Shown here in pieces: positions 15,777-21,362 of a DNA stretch of 21,362 nucleotides. The position numbers were made by a program, and so were the translations under genes. The first letter of the stretch is position 1. Each line of letters opens with the position of its first letter. This stretch comes from JBKHBQ01 sp046542305 (GTDB lineage: Bacteria; Bacteroidota; Bacteroidia; Bacteroidales; 4484-276): assembly GCA_046542305.1 (NCBI GenBank), contig JBKHBQ010000036.1, positions 1-21,362 on the forward strand, written 5' to 3'. Below the pieces are notes generated by a model. It ran no database searches. It saw nothing but the letters and a program-made list of their open reading frames with translations, and had not been told where the DNA came from.

Positions 15777-16076
15777 ATGAAATTGAAATTCGATAAAATC
15801 CTTACCAACCGTTATTTTCTGGTATTGATGGTGTTTTGCGCCTGGATGTTGTTTTTCGACGAAAACAACTGGATCAGGCATTGGCATCTCTCCCGTGAGC
15901 TAAACGAAGCACGCGAACAAAAGCGGTTTTACCGGGAGGAATTTATCAAGGACAGCATTCTCCTTCGCCAGATCGAGACCGACCTCGAAACAAAAGAAAA
16001 GCTGGCACGCGAAAATTACCTGATGAAAAAAGACGACGAAACCATCTATGTAATCGTCAGGGAAGATGAGGAGTGA
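15777..16076 (+). CDS. FtsB/DivIC-like septum formation initiator
   Basis: This is a 99-residue single-pass membrane protein of the septum-formation-initiator family. FtsB/DivIC joins FtsL and FtsQ in the divisome and helps activate septal peptidoglycan synthesis. There is a short cytoplasmic N-terminus (MKLKFDKILTNRY), one membrane helix (about 13-27, FLVLMVFCAWMLFF), and a charged coiled coil (about 36-75, LSRELNEAREQKRFYREEF ... LETKEKLA). The C-terminal motif LARENYLMKKDDETIYVI is the recognisable family end. Length fits the family at 90-110 residues. It lies alone between divergent and convergent genes, with its own promoter element; only 23 bases separate its stop from that of the convergent reductase gene. 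The FtsB versus DivIC name depends on organism convention. Confidence 0.88.
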   Translation: MKLKFDKILTNRYFLVLMVFCAWMLFFDENNWIRHWHLSRELNEAREQKRFYREEFIKDSILLRQIETDLETKEKLARENYLMKKDDETIYVIVREDEE

Positions 16077-16099
16077 ATTTGGAGAAGGTAGTTTCTATC

Positions 16100-16771
16100 C
16101 TATTTCACCACCTTAAAAAGTAGCAACACATCCCTGTTTTCCAGAATCTCCGCTTTTTCAGGTTCGAGTTTAATCACCCGTTTGCCAAGGCGCATTTCGC
16201 GGAAGAGCTTGGGGTTTTTGCGGTCGGTGATGGTGGGCGAGATCAGCAGGCTGATGCGGTCGATCAGCATGCGGTCGAACATCACGGCGCTGAGCGTGCC
16301 ACCGTTGTCAGTGATCATTTTATCGAAGGGGTACTTTTCGTGCAGCCTTTCAAAAGCGATTTTCAGGTCCACTTTCACTTCGCCGGCCACGATGTAGCCG
16401 TATTCGCGCTCGCGCAGGTAATCGATGTATTCTGCGGGCGTTTCCACCGACACCAGTACGATCACGTCGCGGCAGTGTTGATACTGCCGGTACACATGCA
16501 GCAAACCTCTGAGTTTTCCTTCGCTGTCGGGGATCACCCAATAGGGGCGGTGATCGTTCTCGACAGGTTCGGGCTTCTTCATGTCTTCAGGCTTTTCCTG
16601 CGGAGTGCGTTTTGAAAACATTTGAATTCCCGAAAGGGCAGTGTTGGAGCCCACCAGGTACATGGAAGCGCCGTAGCTGTTGGCAATTCCGTAATAATTT
16701 CCCATATCGATCTGAAAACCTGCAATGGCGCCGTCGAGGCTCATCTGGTTGTGCATGATTATCTGCGGCAT
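16100..16771 (-). CDS. RibD C-terminal/dihydrofolate reductase-like protein
   Basis: The product is about 223 residues and belongs to the RibD C-terminal (DHFR-fold) reductase superfamily, whose riboflavin-pathway members reduce the ribosylamino-pyrimidine intermediate with NADPH. Evidence is the start MPQIIMHNQMSLDGAIAGF (beta-strand plus MSLDG), a TDNGGTLSAVMFDRMLIDRISLLISPTI segment near the end, which is the GG nucleotide-binding loop plus the family C-terminal pattern, and the fold-length match. An upstream ATG at 16831 would add 20 residues (MAAGKRSAEIHSF), but a perfect -7 element lies inside that extension, so the start at 16771 is preferred. No deaminase domain or other riboflavin gene is present, so the actual substrate is unknown. 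It is divergent from the MATE gene. Confidence 0.82.
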   Translation of the reverse strand: MPQIIMHNQMSLDGAIAGFQIDMGNYYGIANSYGASMYLVGSNTALSGIQMFSKRTPQEKPEDMKKPEPVENDHRPYWVIPDSEGKLRGLLHVYRQYQHCRDVIVLVSVETPAEYIDYLREREYGYIVAGEVKVDLKIAFERLHEKYPFDKMITDNGGTLSAVMFDRMLIDRISLLISPTITDRKNPKLFREMRLGKRVIKLEPEKAEILENRDVLLLFKVVK

Positions 16772-16791
16772 AATGTTTTTTTTTGAGACTG

Positions 16792-16799
16792 CAAAACTA
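16792..16799 (-). promoter_or_regulatory. Bacteroidota -7 element for the RibD-C-like gene
   Basis: TAGTTTTG on the minus strand matches TAnnTTTG exactly, 20 bases before the ATG at 16771. It excludes the longer start at 16831 if it is the true promoter. Confidence 0.5.
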
Positions 16800-16846
16800 T
16801 GAATTTCTGCGGATCGCTTGCCTGCTGCCATCCTTTATAAAATTCC

Positions 16847-16854
16847 TACTTTCG
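16847..16854 (+). promoter_or_regulatory. -7-like element for the MATE gene
   Basis: TACTTTCG matches TAnnTTTG at 5 of the 6 fixed positions and ends 19 bases before the ATG. It sits about 50 bases from the divergent element at 16792-16799. Confidence 0.4.
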
Positions 16855-16873
16855 CACCGGATAATACAAGCCG

Positions 16874-18172
16874 ATGAACCGAAAAATACTGAACCTGGCC
16901 ATACCCAACATCATCAGCAACATAACCGTTCCGTTGCTGGGCATCGTGGATCTCACGATCATGGGGCACCTGGGCGACGAAGTGTATATCGGCGCCATCG
17001 CCCTTGGCGGGATGATCTTCAATTTTATTTATTGGGGTTTCAGCTTTCTGCGGATGGGCACCTCTGGATTTACCGCCCAGGCTTACGGGCAGCGGAACCG
17101 CAAGGAGATTATCGTCATCTTTTCGCGGGCGATCCTGGCTGCCGGAATCGGCAGTTTGCTGATCCTGCTGCTTCAATATCCCATCGAAAGGTTCAGCTTC
17201 TGGATCATCGACGGCAGCGCCGGCGTGGAGCATTTTGCTTCCAGATACTTTTACATCCGCATCTGGGCGGCGCCGGCCACCATTTCGCTGTACGCGTTTA
17301 CCGGATGGTTTATCGGCATGCAAAATGCCCGTATTCCCATGATCGTCGCCATCGCCATCAATGTGCTAAACATCGGGTTCAATCTCTTTTTTGTTTTTGT
17401 AATGAACCTTCAATCCGACGGCGTGGCATGGGGAACGCTCATCGCTCAGTATTCGGGTCTGGCACTGAGCATTTTCTTTTTCAGGAAATACTACAGCAGG
17501 TATCTGAAATTCTGGGAGAAGAAAGCCATGCTCGACCTGTTGGCATTGCGGCGTTTCTTTTTGGTCAATAAAGACATCTTTATCCGTACGCTGGCCCTGA
17601 TCTTCACCATGTCGTTCTTCACCACCAAAAGTGCCGAAACCAATGACACCATCCTTGCGGTGAACACCATCCTGTTTCAGTTCTTCATCTTTTTTTCGTA
17701 TTTCGTCGACGGATTTGCCAATGCAGGCGAAGCGCTTGCAGGGCGTTTTATCGGGGCAGGCGACAGGCAGGGGCTGCTTCGGTCGGTAAAGTTGATCTTC
17801 ATCTGGGCGCTGGGCGTAAGCCTGGCGTTTACCCTGCTCAACGGCCTGGGTAGCGGGCTGATGCTGCGCCTGATGACCAGTAACCTTGATATTATCGAAG
17901 CCGCCAAACCCTTTCTCCCATGGATTACAGCCATTCCGATTATTTCTTTCGCGGCATTTATCTGGGACGGCATCTACATCGGCGCCACCATTTCGACGCA
18001 CCTGAGGAATTCAATCCTGGTTTCGCTGGCGGTTTTTCTGATCCTTTATTATACCACCAGATCCGGGCTCGGCAATCACGGCCTGTGGATGTCGCTGTCG
18101 GCATTTCTGCTCATGCGCGGAATTTATCTTACGCTTTTCGCTAAAAAATCCGTTTTATCCCTGGTGAAATAG
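16874..18172 (+). CDS. MATE family efflux transporter (DinF-like)
   Basis: This is a 432-residue integral membrane protein of the MATE family. MATE proteins export cationic drugs, dyes or metabolites in exchange for Na+ or H+. About twelve hydrophobic helices are visible in two similar halves. The N-terminus MNRKILNLAIPNIISNITVPLLGIVDLTIMGHLGD is the classic MATE opening, followed by the FSFLRMGTSGFTAQAYGQRN loop. The second half repeats the pattern with FFSYFVDGFANAGEALAGRFIGAGD, whose VDGFANAGEALAG motif is typical of the DinF subgroup. Length (about 430-450) is normal and the gene looks intact. Its promoter region overlaps that of the divergent reductase gene. The substrate cannot be deduced. 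It is followed 96 bases later by the YitT gene, which has its own promoter element. Confidence 0.93.
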   Translation: MNRKILNLAIPNIISNITVPLLGIVDLTIMGHLGDEVYIGAIALGGMIFNFIYWGFSFLRMGTSGFTAQAYGQRNRKEIIVIFSRAILAAGIGSLLILLLQYPIERFSFWIIDGSAGVEHFASRYFYIRIWAAPATISLYAFTGWFIGMQNARIPMIVAIAINVLNIGFNLFFVFVMNLQSDGVAWGTLIAQYSGLALSIFFFRKYYSRYLKFWEKKAMLDLLALRRFFLVNKDIFIRTLALIFTMSFFTTKSAETNDTILAVNTILFQFFIFFSYFVDGFANAGEALAGRFIGAGDRQGLLRSVKLIFIWALGVSLAFTLLNGLGSGLMLRLMTSNLDIIEAAKPFLPWITAIPIISFAAFIWDGIYIGATISTHLRNSILVSLAVFLILYYTTRSGLGNHGLWMSLSAFLLMRGIYLTLFAKKSVLSLVK

Positions 18173-18222
18173 CTGCTTCCATTACAAATCCTTACCCTTG
18201 CCAGGAGCATGGCCAAAGCCGT

Positions 18223-18230
18223 TAATTTTG
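18223..18230 (+). promoter_or_regulatory. Bacteroidota -7 element for the YitT-family gene
   Basis: TAATTTTG matches TAnnTTTG exactly, 38 bases before the ATG. CTTG at 18197-18200, 22 bases upstream, is a possible -33 element. Confidence 0.5.
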
Positions 18231-18268
18231 CCGCCGTTTTGTTGAAATTGATTAATCTCTGATCTGCT

Positions 18269-19186
18269 ATGTCGTTCGTTACCAGGGAAAAACTATTTAC
18301 CAAAGAATGGTTCAAGGTCTACAGCCTGATTGTGGTCGGCACCTTTGTGATGGCGTCCGGTTTTGTGCTGTTTATAAATCCGTATAAAATTGTACCCGGC
18401 GGGGTGTATGGTATTGCCATTGTAATTCATTACCTTACGGAAGGAGTTTTCGAATTCTGGCCTACCGGTATTCCCATTGGTTTGCTGGGTTTAACCATGG
18501 ATATTCCGCTCACCGTCATCGGCATAAAGGTGCTGGGGCCGCGCTTTGGGATTAAAACCGTCGTAGGCTTTTTTCTTACGGCTACCTTTATGGACACCCT
18601 TACCTATTTCATCGGGCAGGATGATCCGCTGGGGCTGGGCGATCAGGTGCTGCTGGCATCGGTATTTGGCGGGGTGCTGATCGGATTCGGACTGGGGTTG
18701 ATCTTCAGGTCGCGAGCCACCTCGGGCGGATCGGATATTGTATCGATGATAATCAACAAATTCACCGGATTACCGCTGGGACAACTGATGATCATCGTGG
18801 ATTCATCTATCGTGCTGGTAGGTCTGGCAGCCTTCGGCGACTGGAAAATCCCGCTTTACTCCTGGATTGTGATCTTCATTACCGGCAAGGTGATCGACAT
18901 TACCCTGCGGGGGATATCATACGAAAAAACCATGTTCATTATTTCGGATAAACATGAGGATATCCGGCGAAAAATAATCGGTGATCTCAACCGCGGCGGC
19001 ACCGTACTTACGGGCAAAGGGCTTTACAGCGAAACCGAGCGTAAAATGATCTACACCAACGTGTCGCGTCGTGAATACCAGATCCTGAAGGATTTTATCA
19101 GGAAGGAAGATCCTAACGCCTTTGTTACGGTTTTGGATGCCAACGAGGTGCTGGGCAATGGCTTTAAACCCTTCCGCGAGGATTGA
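18269..19186 (+). CDS. YitT family membrane protein (YitT_membrane plus DUF2179)
   Basis: This is a 305-residue protein with the two-part YitT architecture. Residues 15-215 are a membrane domain of about five or six helices, with the conserved NPYKIVPGGVYGIAIV loop (37-52) and GLIFRSRATSGGSDIVSMI (143-161). Residues 217-300 are a soluble DUF2179 domain (KTMFIISDKHEDIRRKII, RGGTVLTGKGLYS, YTNVSRREYQILKDFIRKEDPNAFVTVLDANEVLG). The function of this widespread family is not established; the soluble domain suggests a regulatory or ligand-binding role at the inner membrane. The gene is intact, has its own promoter element, and ends 8 bases from the convergent UvrA-like gene with no terminator between them. 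Confidence 0.92.
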   Translation: MSFVTREKLFTKEWFKVYSLIVVGTFVMASGFVLFINPYKIVPGGVYGIAIVIHYLTEGVFEFWPTGIPIGLLGLTMDIPLTVIGIKVLGPRFGIKTVVGFFLTATFMDTLTYFIGQDDPLGLGDQVLLASVFGGVLIGFGLGLIFRSRATSGGSDIVSMIINKFTGLPLGQLMIIVDSSIVLVGLAAFGDWKIPLYSWIVIFITGKVIDITLRGISYEKTMFIISDKHEDIRRKIIGDLNRGGTVLTGKGLYSETERKMIYTNVSRREYQILKDFIRKEDPNAFVTVLDANEVLGNGFKPFRED

Positions 19187-19194
19187 CAGGTTTT

Positions 19195-21362
19195 TCAGGA
19201 AACAGTTCCCGACAAACACCTCCCGGTAAGTGATTGCGCATGCCGGGCAATTTCATCGGGAGTTCCTTCCGCCACGATCGTTCCGCCGTGAATGCCGCCA
19301 CCCGGCCCGAGATCAATAACCCAATCGGAATATCTAATAATGTCGGGATCATGCTCTATGATCACCAGGCTGTGGCCCTGATCGACCAGTTGTCTGAAAA
19401 GCGTCAACAGCAGCTCCACATCGCGGAAATGCAGGCCGGTTGATGGTTCATCAAACAGGTACAGGTTTTTGCCGGTTCCGGATTTCATCAGTTCGCGGGC
19501 CAGTTTTAGCCGCTGCAGTTCACCCCCCGACATGGTGCCTGTGGACTGGCCAAGCTTAACGTAGCCGAGCCCGACCTGCGAAAGCATTGCCAACCGGTCC
19601 TGCACGTAGTTATCCATGGCAAAGAAATCAGCCGCCTGCCGGATGCTCATTTCGAGCACCTCGTAAATATTTCTTCCCTCCAATTTGCAATCCAGAACCT
19701 TTACCTGATAACGCCGGCCATAACATTCGTCGCAGGTCACCCACACATCCGATACAAAATCGAGGCTGATTTTTAGCTGCCCCTGCCCTTCGCATTTTTC
19801 GCAGCGCCCGCCTTTGATATTAAATGAAAAATGATTTTTCTTCAGTCCGCGGGCAACAGCTCCGGGAGTTTTGGCAAACAAATCGCGAATCCGGTCGAAG
19901 ATCCCCGTGAAGGTGGCGGCGTTGCTTACCGTGCTGGCGGAGATTTTTTCCTGGGTCACCGCGATCAAATCCGAAACCCCCTCCCATCCTTCAACCGCGC
20001 TGCAGCCAACGGGTTTTCCGGCGCGCCACGAGGCGGCAAGTACATCAAAAACCAGCGTGGACTTGCCGCTGCCCGAAACGCCGGTAACGGCCACCATCTT
20101 TCCTGCCGGGATTTTCACATCGATGTCCTGAAGATTGTGGGCATTAGCCGAAAAGATTTTGATGGATGGCCTATCTTTCTTTGCGCGCTGTCCTTCCTGC
20201 TTTATGTCCGAAAAAAGATGCTTTTGCTTCAGGTATTTTCCAGTGACGGATTCCGGATTGTCGGCCAGATCAGCAGGTTTTCCGGAAGCGATCAGGTTTC
20301 CTCCCGCTTCGCCGGCTCCCGGGCCGAGCTCGATCAGGTGATCGGCGCCCAGAATCACCTCACGGTCGTGTTCCACGATCACCACCGTGTTGCCTGCATT
20401 CCGCAATTCCCTGATGATGCCCATGAGTTTGCCGGTATCTGCCGGATGAAGCCCCACTGTTGGTTCATCCAGCACGTAGGTTAGTCCCGTAAGTCCGTTT
20501 CCTAGCTGGGCTGCCAACCTTACGCGCTGGGCCTCACCTCCGGAAAGCTCCGACGAAATCCGGTCGGATTGCAGATAACCAAGCCCCAGACGATTGAGAA
20601 CATCAAGTTTTTTAAGAATATCGCGACGCAACTGCAGTGAAATTTCAATCTTATCCGCATCAATTACTTTGTTTTCAAATTCAGCAAAGAAGGTCATTGT
20701 TTCGGTAACGCTCATCGCTGCCAGTTCAGCAATATTCTTTCCGGCCACCGTATAGCTGACGGCCTGTGGATTCAAACGGGCTCCACGGCATGAGGGGCAA
20801 TTGTTTTCCTTCATCAGCACGCGCATCGATTCGCCGCGCCGGTCGGCATGTTTACGGGCATATTCTTCCTCGACCAACCGGGCAAATCCCTGCCATTTGC
20901 CTTTGAAATGATGCTCCCCTTCCCGTTTCCCGCGTTTGAATTTCCAGGTTACATCATACATTTCGTCACCGGTGCCATACATCGCCACCATTCGCCCGCG
21001 CTCATTCAGTTCAAGCCAGGGCCTGTTGAAATCCATGCCGTGTTTTTCGCCGGCTGCAAGCAGTGTATGTACATATTGGCCAAATGGATCGCCGTAGAAT
21101 TTTCCTGATTTATGGCCATCCATCGCCCCGGCGATCAGTGGTTTTTGTGGCTCGGAAACCAGTTTATCGGGGTCGCAGACAGCAATTTTACCCAGTCCGT
21201 CACATTGCGGACAGGCGCCATCCTGATGGTTGAAGGAAAACAACGATGACCAGGGATTTCCGTTGGATGAAGGCCCTGTTCCGATCCGGGAATACAGCAG
21301 GCGGTAAAGATCGTAAACACCTGTCATAGTAGCGACAGTAGACCGGGGACCGGTTCGGATAT
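19195..21362 (-). CDS. UvrA-like ABC ATPase lacking the UvrB-binding domain (5' end cut off)
   Basis: The open frame runs off the right edge. The codons before the first in-window ATG (21327) read RTGPRSTVAT, a UvrA motif, so the real start lies outside and at least 721 codons are visible. Numbering from that ATG: a GACPQCDGLG motif at 37-46, the first ABC signature LSGGEAQR (261-268) with Walker B YVLDEPTVGLH, the second Walker A GVSGSGKST (416-424), a zinc module with Cys509/512/532/535, and the second signature MSGGELQR (599-606) with Walker B LYLFDEPSTGLH. The stretch from RLLYSRIG to FSFNHQDGACP is only about 20 residues; canonical UvrA has its UvrB-binding domain and half a zinc finger there. 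This points to a UvrA2/DrrC-type paralog, linked elsewhere to DNA-binding drug tolerance, rather than the repair subunit. The first Walker A lies beyond the window. Confidence 0.88.
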   Translation of the reverse strand, partial: IRTGPRSTVATMTGVYDLYRLLYSRIGTGPSSNGNPWSSLFSFNHQDGACPQCDGLGKIAVCDPDKLVSEPQKPLIAGAMDGHKSGKFYGDPFGQYVHTLLAAGEKHGMDFNRPWLELNERGRMVAMYGTGDEMYDVTWKFKRGKREGEHHFKGKWQGFARLVEEEYARKHADRRGESMRVLMKENNCPSCRGARLNPQAVSYTVAGKNIAELAAMSVTETMTFFAEFENKVIDADKIEISLQLRRDILKKLDVLNRLGLGYLQSDRISSELSGGEAQRVRLAAQLGNGLTGLTYVLDEPTVGLHPADTGKLMGIIRELRNAGNTVVIVEHDREVILGADHLIELGPGAGEAGGNLIASGKPADLADNPESVTGKYLKQKHLFSDIKQEGQRAKKDRPSIKIFSANAHNLQDIDVKIPAGKMVAVTGVSGSGKSTLVFDVLAASWRAGKPVGCSAVEGWEGVSDLIAVTQEKISASTVSNAATFTGIFDRIRDLFAKTPGAVARGLKKNHFSFNIKGGRCEKCEGQGQLKISLDFVSDVWVTCDECYGRRYQVKVLDCKLEGRNIYEVLEMSIRQAADFFAMDNYVQDRLAMLSQVGLGYVKLGQSTGTMSGGELQRLKLARELMKSGTGKNLYLFDEPSTGLHFRDVELLLTLFRQLVDQGHSLVIIEHDPDIIRYSDWVIDLGPGGGIHGGTIVAEGTPDEIARHAQSLTGRCLSGTVS

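Overview
The window looks like chromosomal DNA from a member of the Bacteroidota, most likely an uncultured Bacteroidales-like lineage. Three large secreted proteins end in type IX secretion (T9SS) C-terminal sorting domains. Several genes are preceded by the Bacteroidota -7 element TAnnTTTG, and clear Shine-Dalgarno sequences are rare. No rRNA, tRNA, CRISPR array, insertion sequence or complete phage is visible. The right edge cuts through a gene, and the left edge starts inside what may be the remnant of another.

Layout. 1-600: an ORF6N-domain gene preceded by a short degenerate copy of part of its own sequence. 694-1683 (-): a membrane-anchored di-heme cytochrome c. 1896-2981 (+): a FabH-like ketoacyl-ACP synthase III with an intact Cys-His-Asn triad, divergent from the cytochrome. 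2982-3292: a gene-free GC-rich stretch. 3293-4009 (+): a YebC/PmpR-family protein. 4097-5899 (+): a secreted T9SS cargo gene split by one in-frame TGA. 6181-10302 and 10575-15467 (both -): two paralogous gingipain-like C25 cysteine proteases, each with its own terminator, with near-collinear N-terminal halves but different C-terminal modules. 15777-16076 (+): a FtsB/DivIC-like division protein. 16100-16771 (-): a RibD-C/DHFR-like reductase. 16874-18172 (+): a MATE efflux transporter. 18269-19186 (+): a YitT/DUF2179 membrane protein. 19195-21362 (-): a UvrA-like ABC ATPase, cut at its 5' end by the window edge and lacking the UvrB-binding insertion.

How the parts relate. About half the window (4.1-15.5 kb) encodes T9SS cargo: two proteases whose modules suggest surface or matrix proteolysis, and one binding-type protein of unknown function. 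The secretion machinery itself is not here. The remaining genes are housekeeping or stress genes with little operon structure; most have their own promoter-like element and neighbours are often divergent or convergent. The items most worth following up are the TGA inside an otherwise intact T9SS gene, with a hairpin just after it; the palindrome and its near-copy in and before the ORF6N gene; and the module swap between the tandem C25 proteases.
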